Shown piece by piece: positions 17,140 through 24,790 of a DNA stretch of 64,000 nt. The position numbers and the translations under genes are program-made. The notes under the pieces were generated by a model that searched no databases, was not told where the DNA came from, and saw nothing but the letters and a program-made list of their open reading frames with translations. The DNA is taken from the NCBI GenBank assembly GCA_910584725.1, contig CAJUBE010000011.1, forward strand, positions 55,817 through 119,816, read 5' to 3'. How positions within the stretch are numbered: position 1 is the first letter of the stretch; each line of letters opens with the position of its first letter. Origin of the DNA: an uncultured Lachnospiraceae bacterium (GTDB lineage Bacteria > Bacillota > Clostridia > Lachnospirales > Lachnospiraceae).

Positions 17140-18372
17140 TTATACGCTTGTCTCGAAAAACATCTCCTTATACCAGCATACCGTCTCCGTGTACGCCTGA
17201 TAAATCGTGTTGGTATCCACGTTCAGCACAATAAGCTGTCTGCTGATTTCCTGCCAGTCCGCCGCCTCATAGTTCACCACAAAGGAATATATCCCTGCAA
17301 GTTCTCCCGTACCCCGGACAAGCGCGTCCTCGATCTCCTTGGAGACGGTAACCATCTTAAGCGCATCTTCCATGGGCATATTCAGAATAATATTCAAAAT
17401 AGAAAACAGGCCCATCAGAAAAACTTCCGCCGACTTCATGCCAAGCCCGAATACCGGGGCCAGACACTCCATAAATTTCGCGCGGAGCATGGAAGTTCTC
17501 GCCACCTCGTTCGGTCTGTCCGCGCAAAGCTCCTTCGTGATCACGGTATTGATCCACTTTTTCAATTCGCGCTGTCCAAGTATTGCCGCCGCATGACGAA
17601 TGGAAGTTACCTGCGAATTGATCGCGATGTGATTCACCATCTTAAGCAGTTCTACCACAAGAGCGGTATCTCGTCCGATTACGTCAGCCGCCTTCGTCAG
17701 CTCAAAATCCGGAGCGTTCACGATATTCATCAGTTCCAGATAATTGATCTTCAACGGGGAAACCTCATTCTCCCCCTTTGTGATCGGGATACGGTAAAAC
17801 TTACCCTCAAACCGATAAAAATCGTCATCGTTTTTCAGCCTGTCGAAAATGTCCTGGCTGTCAATATTCCCAACACAGATCTTGATCTGCGGATACTGCC
17901 TTTTGAAGTAGAATTTCGCCTTGGTAAGATCCACCTCTTTCTGGTCTAAAATAACATAGTCCATCAGCTTAAGCAGCTCCCTGTTTTCCTCATACTGACT
18001 CATAGGAAGTTTTGACATCGCCAGCATATAGCCCTTTTCCTTCAACTGTGAAAAGCGGTTTCTGTATGCTTCGCTGTTCTCCACCTCGTTGTCAAACACG
18101 AGTACAACCCTGCCGCGAAACTCATCGCACTTCGTTTCAAGATCTGAAAATACCGCAATATGGCTTACCGGAATCAGCACGACCGTTCCCGGCGATAATG
18201 TGTCTATGCCTATATTATGTACAATTTCCAGACCTTCGATTTCCGCCAGGCCATTTGGACTGCTTGAGCCGAAAATCGGCGGATTCAAGAGGCTGTTCTC
18301 CCTCTGTGAAGCCAGCGCGTAAGCCGAGACCTTCATGTCCTTATCAAAATATGGTATCAATGTTGCCAGCAT
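17140..18372 (-). CDS. EAL-like/HDOD domain signalling protein
   Basis: A 410-residue protein of the EAL-HDOD (YuxH/CdgJ-like) class. The N-terminal part (to ~residue 200) resembles a degenerate EAL domain without the catalytic E-A-L triplet or metal ligands, so c-di-GMP hydrolysis is unlikely. The C-terminal part (~205-400) is an HDOD domain (INYLELMNIVNAPDFELTKAADVIGRD, VNHIAINSQVTSIRHAAAILG). Such proteins act as signalling scaffolds in motility, chemotaxis or stress. ATG 18372 follows GGGGAGGGG; the longer frame would start inside the structured leader. It lies amid SAH-metabolism genes without an obvious biochemical link. Confidence 0.88.
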   Translation of the reverse strand: MLATLIPYFDKDMKVSAYALASQRENSLLNPPIFGSSSPNGLAEIEGLEIVHNIGIDTLSPGTVVLIPVSHIAVFSDLETKCDEFRGRVVLVFDNEVENSEAYRNRFSQLKEKGYMLAMSKLPMSQYEENRELLKLMDYVILDQKEVDLTKAKFYFKRQYPQIKICVGNIDSQDIFDRLKNDDDFYRFEGKFYRIPITKGENEVSPLKINYLELMNIVNAPDFELTKAADVIGRDTALVVELLKMVNHIAINSQVTSIRHAAAILGQRELKKWINTVITKELCADRPNEVARTSMLRAKFMECLAPVFGLGMKSAEVFLMGLFSILNIILNMPMEDALKMVTVSKEIEDALVRGTGELAGIYSFVVNYEAADWQEISRQLIVLNVDTNTIYQAYTETVCWYKEMFFETSV

Positions 18373-18606
18373 ATCCGTTCCCCTCCCCAAAATACCTTTC
18401 TCTGCCAGACAGTGCAGCTCGATTCCGCTTCGCTTCATCTCGCTCACGGGCTTTCTACGTTCCACTTCGGTCCGTGCTAAACAAGCGCCACCGGCGCTTA
18501 GCACCGCCCTATGCATCCATTCGGATAAGCGTATCGGCGAGCAAGCTCTCCGCTCCGTTTATCCTCTGTATGCGCACTGCTCGATGCTTATGTGTAGATT
18601 ATAACA
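18373..18606 (-). promoter_or_regulatory. Promoter and long structured leader of the EAL-HDOD gene
   Basis: An extended -10 (TGTTATAAT, 18598-18606) starts a ~220-base untranslated leader. It can fold into strong hairpins: AAGCGCC-ACC-GGCGCTT at 18482-18498, extended by TTAGCAC/GTGCTAA arms into a bulged ~12-bp stem, and a distal pairing GGATAA/TTATCC enclosing GAGC/GCTC arms. It does not match the conserved core of c-di-GMP-I riboswitches that I can recall. It may be a regulatory RNA or a dispersed repeat. Confidence 0.5.
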
Positions 18607-18632
18607 AAAAAATTCCTATAATTCTATATTTT

Positions 18633-19934
18633 TTAGTAAGTTTTCTTGTCTAACCCCATCCTGACGATGATATTCTGAATTTTACCATAGACAAGCTTTT
18701 CGTCCATGGTCAGGATTTTACGGCCCTCCATAGTAACCTGTCCGTTGATGATCACCGTGTCAACCTCTGAGCCGTTGGCGGAATAGGACAACCCGGCAAT
18801 CAGATTGTTTCTGGGCGTGAGGGACGGCGTATTCAAATCAAGAATCGCCAGATCCGCTTTCTTGCCAACCTCAATAGAGCCAATCTCCTTCTCAAGTCCG
18901 AGCGCCCTCGCGCCGTTGATGGTCGCTATGCGGAATCCTTCCTTTGCGCTGACACACTGCGGTGTCTTTCCCGTGCCCTTGTGAATCAGCGTCAGCAGGC
19001 TCAGCTCGTGGAACATGTTCAGACAGTTATTGCTCGCCGCACCGTCCGTACCGAGACACACATTGACGCCCGCATCAAGCATTTTCGCAATGGGCGCAAA
19101 GCCGTTCCCAAGTTTCATATTGCTTGCCGGATTGGTCACAACGCTTACGTTTTTCCGTTTTAAGATAGCAATATCCTCATCTGTCACCTGCACACAGTGC
19201 GCCGCGATAGCCGGCACATCGAAAATACCGCATTTCTCCGCCAGAGCAATCGGCGTGCATCCATACTTTTCCTGAATCTGTGAAATTTCGCTCTCACTCT
19301 CCGACAGATGCACATGGATGCCCATCTTTTCCTTCTTTGCCTCTGCAGCCACGATTTTTAAAAACTCGTCGTCACAGGTGTAAGGCGCATGAGGTCCCAG
19401 CTTAAAGGTAAGCCTGTCACAGTCCTTCGCCGCATCCCGCTCCTCGTAAGCCTGACGCAGACGCGACTGTCCCGCCTCGTCATTGCCGCTGCCCACAAGC
19501 CCGCGGCAGATCACGGCACGCATACCGGACTCCTTCACCGCACGGGTCGTCTGGTGAATATTCATCTGCATATCGTTAAAGCAGGTAGTGCCGCTCTTCA
19601 TCATTTCGATAATCGCCAGATTCGCTCCCCAATAGGTATCTTCGTCCGTCATCTGCTGTTCAATCGGATCAATCGTCCCGAAAAGCCAGTCCATAAAGGA
19701 AAGGTCATCCGCCACATTTCGCATAAAGGACATGTAAGAATGGGTATGACAGTTGATAAGTCCCGGGATCACCAGCTTATCCGTACCGTTGATGACCTTG
19801 TCTGCGGTAAATCCCGCCGGCTTGTCGCCAATCCCCGTTATTTTGTCCTCTTCAATATAAAGCGACGTCTCCCGGATCACATCTTCCCTGCCTTCCGGCA
19901 AAACCACAAGGGCATTTTCAATCACAATTCCCAT
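18633..19934 (-). CDS. mtaD: 5'-methylthioadenosine/S-adenosylhomocysteine deaminase
   Basis: A 433-residue amidohydrolase of the MTA/SAH deaminase (SsnA/Atz-related) family. Metal ligands appear as NCHTHSYM (first HxH), HVHLSESESE, AAHCVQV and GTDGAASNN. The family converts SAH to S-inosylhomocysteine and MTA to methylthioinosine; the location two genes upstream of SAH hydrolase on the same strand supports SAH as a substrate. Guanine deaminase or other amidohydrolase activity is less likely. It starts at 19934 after a purine-rich stretch (AAAGGAG) and is cytosolic. Confidence 0.88.
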   Translation of the reverse strand: MGIVIENALVVLPEGREDVIRETSLYIEEDKITGIGDKPAGFTADKVINGTDKLVIPGLINCHTHSYMSFMRNVADDLSFMDWLFGTIDPIEQQMTDEDTYWGANLAIIEMMKSGTTCFNDMQMNIHQTTRAVKESGMRAVICRGLVGSGNDEAGQSRLRQAYEERDAAKDCDRLTFKLGPHAPYTCDDEFLKIVAAEAKKEKMGIHVHLSESESEISQIQEKYGCTPIALAEKCGIFDVPAIAAHCVQVTDEDIAILKRKNVSVVTNPASNMKLGNGFAPIAKMLDAGVNVCLGTDGAASNNCLNMFHELSLLTLIHKGTGKTPQCVSAKEGFRIATINGARALGLEKEIGSIEVGKKADLAILDLNTPSLTPRNNLIAGLSYSANGSEVDTVIINGQVTMEGRKILTMDEKLVYGKIQNIIVRMGLDKKTY

Positions 19935-20047
19935 ATCCGCTCCTTTTCCGCGCTGCCTTTATCTTCTTTATACTTGAGTCGTATACCCCCATTGTGTCTG
20001 GCAGCACGCAAAACAACAGAGATACTTTTGCCAAATGCAGAAACCCA

Positions 20048-21007
20048 TTACTTGTTTACAATGTTCCTCTCTTCCCCGTCCAAAAAAGCCTGTATGTTCT
20101 TCGCCACTTCGTCCACCAGCCGCGTCCGCGCCTCTATACTCGCCCAAGCCATATGAGGCGTGATAATCAACTTCGTGCTGTCCTTAATTTCTCCCAGCGG
20201 ATTATCCTTGCTGATCGGTTCCTTCTCCAGCACATCAAGACCGGCTGCCGCGATCTGCCCCTGCGTCAAAGCCTCATAGAGCGCCTGCGTGTCCACCACC
20301 GGACCCCTCGCCACGTTGACAAGGACAGCGGACTGCTTCATCTTGGAAAATGCCTCTTTGTTGATCAGCCCTCTCGTTCTGTCGGTCAGAGGACAGTGCA
20401 GGGACAAAATATCCGACTGCGAAAGCAGCGCATCAAATTCCGCCCGCTCATACTCTTTACAGGTACTTTTGCCGGAGGCGGAGTAAAAGATCACTTTACA
20501 GCCCAGAGCCTGCGCCACACGCGCAACCCCGCGGCCGATATTACCCATGCCCACAATGCCCCATGTCTTTCCCTCAAACTCGCGAAAAGGTCTGTCAAAA
20601 TTGGAAAAGCGATCCTGTGCGCCGTACTCGCCCGATTTCACATAATTGTCATAATGGATCAGCTTCTCCTCAAGCGCCAAAGCCAGCAGAAGCGTATGCT
20701 GTACCACCATCGCCGTGCTGTAATTCACCACATTTGCAACCTTGATGCCGCGGCTTTTGCAGTAAGCCAGATCCACATTGTCAAAGCCCGTCGCAAACAG
20801 ACAGATCAGCTTTACATTCGGCGCATCCTTAAGGGTGTTTTCATTCATGGGCGCTTTGTTCCCGATGATAATATCCGCGTCCTTCACCCGCTCCGCCGTA
20901 TTCTCCGCCACCGTATTCGGATAGTACACCACCTCCCCGAATTTCTCAAAACAGCTCACATCCACGTCCGTTCCCACGCTGTTGCGCTCCAAAACCACAA
21001 GCTTCAT
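20048..21007 (-). CDS. D-isomer specific 2-hydroxyacid dehydrogenase
   Basis: A 319-residue NAD-dependent dehydrogenase. Rossmann motif VGMGNIGRGVARVAQALG, and catalytic residues in the family positions: Arg in VNVARGPVVD, Glu in the region GLDVLEKEP, His in ITPHMAWAS. The closest known types are glycerate/hydroxypyruvate and D-lactate-like dehydrogenases; the exact substrate is not readable. ATG 21007 lies 7 bases behind GAGGAG and is preferred to the GTG six bases upstream. It sits between the CofE-like and SAH deaminase genes, probably in one transcript. Confidence 0.9.
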   Translation of the reverse strand: MKLVVLERNSVGTDVDVSCFEKFGEVVYYPNTVAENTAERVKDADIIIGNKAPMNENTLKDAPNVKLICLFATGFDNVDLAYCKSRGIKVANVVNYSTAMVVQHTLLLALALEEKLIHYDNYVKSGEYGAQDRFSNFDRPFREFEGKTWGIVGMGNIGRGVARVAQALGCKVIFYSASGKSTCKEYERAEFDALLSQSDILSLHCPLTDRTRGLINKEAFSKMKQSAVLVNVARGPVVDTQALYEALTQGQIAAAGLDVLEKEPISKDNPLGEIKDSTKLIITPHMAWASIEARTRLVDEVAKNIQAFLDGEERNIVNK

Positions 21008-21100
21008 ATTCACTCTCCTCTGAATATATTATTTTCCTGCAGCGTTTTCACCAGTACAACAAAAATCGGGTCAAACCGCCAATTACTTTCTATTCGCTAT

Positions 21101-22291
21101 CTAACTCACATAATTATCAAAATACCCCTGAATCAAAACCACCGGTGTACCTTTGTCGCCCGAGCCGCTTGTCAAGTCGCACAGGGAACCGATCAGATCG
21201 GTCAGCCGTCTCGGCGTTGTGCCCTGAGATGCCATATCGCCTACCAGATTGTCCCTCTTCTCCCTGATGCGGCCGGAGATCGCCTCCTTGAGCGCCTCGC
21301 CGGACAAATCCTTAAAATCGTTATCCGCCAGATATTTTAGCTTCACTTCATTGGGCGTACCCTCCAGCCCCGGCGTGCTTGCCGGAGAAACGCACGGGTC
21401 TGCAAGCTCCCAAATCTTTCCTACCGGATCTTTAAACGCGCCGTCACCGTAGACCATAACTTCCACATGTTTGCCGGTTCGATCCAAAACAGTCTTCTGA
21501 ATATCCAGCACTAGATCCGTGCACTCTCTCGGGAACAGCTTAATGGTGTCTTCGGTGGACTTGTTGGAACCAAGCAGCCCATATTTCTCATTGCATCCGC
21601 TGCCGTTTACAGGCTGATTGAGAATATCGTCCAGCCCCGCCACGACTTCCGCGCCCGCTTCCCTGAGAAGCCTCTTCGTGCGCGTCCTCGTGTGAATATC
21701 GCAGTTTATCACTTTTTTTGTATGTGGCAAAATGCTGCGACAGTCATTGGCAAAAATAATCTCCACCTCCGCGCCCGTCTCTCTAATTAATTCTTCATAA
21801 TACGCCACATAATCCACCCCGGTAAACGGATGCTTATTCTCTCCAAAAAGCTCACGGTATTTTTCCAGTGTCAGCACATCGCTGTAAGGATTGATCCCCG
21901 CCTGATCCAGCTGATCCAGAGAGACAAGCTCATTGCCCACCTCATCGCTGGGATAGCTGAGCATCAGCACAACCTTCTTCGCCCCCATTGCGATTCCCCG
22001 CAAGCAGATCGCAAAGCGGTTTCTTGATAAAATTGGAAAAATAACGCCGATCGTCTCACCGCCGAGCTTTTCCCTCACATCCTGGGCAATCGCTTCCACT
22101 GTGGCATAGTTGCCCTGCGCCCTCGCCACGATGGACTCCGTCACTGCAATGACATCCCTGTCGCGAATCTCAAATCCCTCCGCCTCGGATGCCTCCATAA
22201 CACTGTCCACAACAATCTTCGTCAAATCATCGCCCTGTCTGATGATCGGACATCGTATACCCCTCGATACAGTTCCCACTTTTCTTTCCAT
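21101..22291 (-). CDS. CofE-like (coenzyme F420-0:L-glutamate ligase domain) protein
   Basis: A 396-residue protein whose N-terminal ~240 residues match the F420:gamma-glutamyl ligase fold (IRQGDDLTKIV, DVIAVTESIVARAQGNY, GVIFPILSRNRF, DIHTRTRTKRLLREAGAEVV). The C-terminal part (~260-396) is specific to a clostridial branch (VEVMVYGDGAFKDPVGKIWELADP, QGTTPRRLTDLIG, SGSGDKGTPVV). Gut clostridia are not known to make F420, and no F420 biosynthesis gene is in this window. A different amide-ligase or tetrahydrofolate-polyglutamylation-like role seems more likely, but that is inference. It is the first gene of the SAH-related minus-strand run. Confidence 0.82.
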   Translation of the reverse strand: MERKVGTVSRGIRCPIIRQGDDLTKIVVDSVMEASEAEGFEIRDRDVIAVTESIVARAQGNYATVEAIAQDVREKLGGETIGVIFPILSRNRFAICLRGIAMGAKKVVLMLSYPSDEVGNELVSLDQLDQAGINPYSDVLTLEKYRELFGENKHPFTGVDYVAYYEELIRETGAEVEIIFANDCRSILPHTKKVINCDIHTRTRTKRLLREAGAEVVAGLDDILNQPVNGSGCNEKYGLLGSNKSTEDTIKLFPRECTDLVLDIQKTVLDRTGKHVEVMVYGDGAFKDPVGKIWELADPCVSPASTPGLEGTPNEVKLKYLADNDFKDLSGEALKEAISGRIREKRDNLVGDMASQGTTPRRLTDLIGSLCDLTSGSGDKGTPVVLIQGYFDNYVS

Positions 22292-22348
22292 CTGTTAATC
22301 CCTTCTCTCTTGCAAAATGATTTCTTTCCGAACAGGAAACGCGCCGTG

Positions 22349-22409
22349 TTACAATTCACACGTACGCCAGATTTCGCATCAATTTACGATTATTCCGTGT
22401 GAATTGCAA
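22349..22409. repeat. Inverted-repeat element with a conserved loop (copy 1)
   Basis: Arms TTACAATTCACACG (22349-22362) and CGTGTGAATTGCAA (22396-22409) pair at 13 of 14 positions. The loop contains TTCGCATCAATTTACGATTA (from 22373), which recurs in a second stem at 54599-54635. The element lies in the 422-base gap 22292-22713, which also holds the CofE-like gene's leader, a GC-rich stretch, and the MerR promoter and leader hairpin, but no gene. Confidence 0.65.
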
Positions 22410-22558
22410 CAATGAATGCACCGGCGCTGGCTCCGACACCATGCAGCAAGTGCATGGTGCGGGTGTGAAAAGTAACCGCGCCGTTTCCCATCCTCTCTTA
22501 TTTTTACAAAAAAGATCGGAAAAATCAATCAATTACTGCAATAAATTATAAAAAACTC

Positions 22559-22589
22559 TTGACCCTCACACTGCGTCATAGTGTACAGT
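22559..22589 (+). promoter_or_regulatory. MerR-type promoter with 19-base spacer
   Basis: TTGACC (-35, 22559-22564) and TACAGT (-10, 22584-22589) are 19 bases apart. The spacer contains a dyad, CACT-N7-AGTG. The over-long spacer with a central dyad is the hallmark of MerR-family activation, so the regulator downstream probably controls itself. Confidence 0.8.
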
Positions 22590-22630
22590 GTTTTTATCGG
22601 GGACAGGAAACCATCTGAAACGGAGGATAG

Positions 22631-22665
22631 ATTGAAAAATCACACTGATGTGCTGATTTTTCAAT
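22631..22665 (+). promoter_or_regulatory. Leader hairpin ahead of the MerR/TipAS gene
   Basis: ATTGAAAAATCA (22631-22642) and TGATTTTTCAAT (22654-22665) form a perfect 12-bp stem, extended by CAC/GTG around a TGAT loop with one bulged base. It lies in the 5' leader, 48 bases before the start codon. No U-run follows, so it is not a standard terminator. Confidence 0.6.
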
Positions 22666-22713
22666 CGGCAATTTGAGTCAGAGCCTCAAATATGCTCAGA
22701 CAGGGAGGAAAAC

Positions 22714-23565
22714 ATGAGAACAGTAAAGGAACTTTCAGACATTACAGGTATCAGCGTGCGCACACTTCACTACTACGACCAGATCGGGCTGCTTACACCC
22801 ACGGCGAAAAGTGAGGCGGGATACCGGCTTTATGACGATAAAGCGCTGGAAACCTTACAGCAGATTTTGTTTTTCCGCGAATTTGACCTTCCTTTAAAGA
22901 AGATCAAAGCCATCATGGACGACCCTGCCCTCGATCAGAAACAGATACTACAGATGCAACGGGAAATGCTGGTGGCGCAGAAAACGCGTACAGAGCGTTT
23001 AATCGCCAGCATTGACGATATTCTGAAAGGAGAGAATAAAATGGATTTTGCAATTTTCAACAGAGCGGAAATAGAGGAAATGTTTGACAATATGTACACG
23101 CATATGCCGGAGAATATCCGCCGGATTGCCATCGATGAGTTTGGCGGCGTGGAAAACTGGCGGACACATTATATTGAGATGTTGTCCTCGGAACAAATGC
23201 AGAAAGCTTATGCAAAAGTCGTCGAGTGGTACGGCGGAAAGGAGGCTTATCAGGATGCCGCAAAACACCCGATGAGTAAAGAAGCTACAGAATGCTACAA
23301 GCGCAGAACCAACACAATCCTGCGCAAACTTGCCGCAAAACGGGACTGCCCCACAGATTCCTTTGAAGTCAAGGAGATCGTGGGCGAGTATGGCTTCGTG
23401 ATGAAGCAGGCGGCAGGCATTAAAAAGGAGCGGGATTTTATGCTCGCTCACGCGGACTATTACCGCAAGGAACCCCTACAGTCCCGACTGGATAAGGAAT
23501 ATGGCGAGGGAAGCGCGGCGTTTTTTGCCGATGCGATTGAGACATTTTATCGGAGGTCGGAATAA
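22714..23565 (+). CDS. MerR-family regulator with TipAS antibiotic-recognition domain
   Basis: A 283-residue activator. Residues 1-70 are the MerR winged helix (TVKELSDITGISVRTLHYYDQIGLLTP), ~75-112 the coiled-coil dimerisation helix, and ~115-283 a TipAS domain (FDNMYTHMPENIRR, KVVEWYGGKEAYQDAA, FMLAHADYYRKEP) of the thiopeptide- and drug-binding globin-like type. The Cys needed for covalent thiopeptide capture in TipAL is not identifiable with confidence here. AGGGAGG precedes the start. No exporter lies on the same strand; the nearest transporter is the MFS gene at 24791. Confidence 0.92.
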   Translation: MRTVKELSDITGISVRTLHYYDQIGLLTPTAKSEAGYRLYDDKALETLQQILFFREFDLPLKKIKAIMDDPALDQKQILQMQREMLVAQKTRTERLIASIDDILKGENKMDFAIFNRAEIEEMFDNMYTHMPENIRRIAIDEFGGVENWRTHYIEMLSSEQMQKAYAKVVEWYGGKEAYQDAAKHPMSKEATECYKRRTNTILRKLAAKRDCPTDSFEVKEIVGEYGFVMKQAAGIKKERDFMLAHADYYRKEPLQSRLDKEYGEGSAAFFADAIETFYRRSE

Positions 23566-23627
23566 AATACTGCCTGTATAACTGCTCTTTCCAGCCGGCG
23601 CCATCGCACAGAGGTTGGCGTCGGCTT

Positions 23628-24569
23628 TCATTCTTTCTTGTATCTGGTAATCTTTCTCCAATTTGCCGGAAATCCCATTTTTTCATATAGCTCTTGTTCT
23701 GTTATACTGTTAGCTTTCTTAAGATACTTATGAATCAAACTTTTAAGCTCTTTTACCAGTTCCCTATACCAACCATCATTCAGAAGATACCTTAAAGCAA
23801 TCACAGCCGAAAATAAATCATTTTTTCCATTTACATACTGTGTCCCTTTTTGAATGATACCTAATTTCTTATGTATGGGTAAATCAGGAATACTATCCGC
23901 AGTTCTATATGTAAATAATCGTTCACCGTGTGCACAGACATTCCTGAACTTTACCATTACCGCCAGCATAGAAACCATTTGGCTTTCATTAATACATGGA
24001 TAATTCTTACTGACCTTAATCTGTATATCTTGCGGAAGCAACATATACATCTTTGAGATATTACCAAATGTCAATGCATTTGTTAGTACCCATAACGGAA
24101 CATTTCCATACTTTCTCTGTGCATGATTTATATAATGATAATCTGTCGGTTTTGTAACATACCCTTCCAGTATCCTTATTAAACGGTCTATATCTCTTTG
24201 ATTTTTCTTCCCTACATAATTATAATTTGAGGTATCAAGATACTCCTTTTGGCTTTCTCCATTCTTTTCAGTAAAATAATAAGAAACTTGCGATTTTATT
24301 TCATTTTCCACTTTAATGAGATATTTCAAAAACAATTGCCTTAGAGACTCATCAAAATAATATAACTCCACAATGTCCTCAAACCGTGTTCCGTCCTTAT
24401 AATTCCTGGTTGTCGGATTTTTAAAGACATCCTTATACCCTCCAATTAAAGAGTAGTAACTCATCTGTCTCAGAATATCCTTAGCGTATTCTATATCATC
24501 AATCTGTAGATTTTTTTCGTTCTTTAATTTCTCTATCTGTTGGTCATAATTCAAAAAAATTTTTTTCAT
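23628..24569 (-). CDS. Abi_2 family (AbiF/AbiD-like) HEPN abortive-infection protein
   Basis: A 313-residue protein of the Abi_2 family (PF07751). The opening (LNYDQQIEKLKNEKNLQI, then DILRQMSYYSLIGGYKD) and the central LYYFDESLRQLFLKYLIKVENEIK are characteristic. The HEPN RNase motif R-x4-H is at Arg209-His214 (RNVCAH). Members abort phage infection, probably by RNA cleavage, and AbiF-type members have been linked to a small RNA encoded just upstream. Here a promoter, two hairpins and a terminator lie immediately in front of the start codon. The gene is AT-rich compared with its neighbours, which suggests transfer. It is convergent with the MerR gene; no second protein partner is visible. 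Confidence 0.88.
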   Translation of the reverse strand: MKKIFLNYDQQIEKLKNEKNLQIDDIEYAKDILRQMSYYSLIGGYKDVFKNPTTRNYKDGTRFEDIVELYYFDESLRQLFLKYLIKVENEIKSQVSYYFTEKNGESQKEYLDTSNYNYVGKKNQRDIDRLIRILEGYVTKPTDYHYINHAQRKYGNVPLWVLTNALTFGNISKMYMLLPQDIQIKVSKNYPCINESQMVSMLAVMVKFRNVCAHGERLFTYRTADSIPDLPIHKKLGIIQKGTQYVNGKNDLFSAVIALRYLLNDGWYRELVKELKSLIHKYLKKANSITEQELYEKMGFPANWRKITRYKKE

Positions 24570-24588
24570 ATGAATTTCCCTTTAAAGT

Positions 24589-24655
24589 AAAAAGAGGAGC
24601 CCCCGCAGGTTCTCCTCCGGTCGCAGGCCTCACAGGTTTCTGCAACGCGATCACT
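24589..24655 (-). ncRNA. Small structured RNA immediately upstream of the Abi_2 gene
   Basis: A predicted ~67-nt RNA ends 20 bases before the Abi_2 start codon. The first hairpin has arms GTTGCAG (24640-24646) and CTGCGAC (24620-24626) enclosing CCT-GTG-AGG. The second, GAGGAG...CTCCTC (24594-24617) with inner CC/GG pairs, is followed by TTTTT, making an intrinsic terminator. Promoter, RNA, terminator and toxin-like HEPN gene in this order match the layout reported for AbiF-associated RNAs, which can act as RNA antitoxins. The size is set by the predicted start and terminator only. Confidence 0.72.
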
Positions 24656-24661
24656 GTATTT

Positions 24662-24690
24662 ATCTTACTTGACTGCAAACTTCATGTCAA
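24662..24690 (-). promoter_or_regulatory. Strong promoter of the Abi_2-linked RNA
   Basis: On the minus strand TTGACA (24685-24690) and TAAGAT (24662-24667) are exactly 17 bases apart, giving a near-consensus vegetative promoter with a start point near 24655. Transcription would enter the small RNA first and reach the Abi_2 gene only by terminator read-through. Confidence 0.85.
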
Positions 24691-24790
24691 GCAATTTCTA
24701 CAGCCCTTACAGCATATGCAAATTAAATTACATTGATACCTCAAACCAGCTTTTCTGTTCATGTGAAAGCGACAGTCTCCATACCTAATT

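Noticed and set aside
18373..18606. A c-di-GMP-I riboswitch before the EAL-HDOD gene
   Set aside because: The conserved aptamer elements could not be found; only generic strong hairpins are present.
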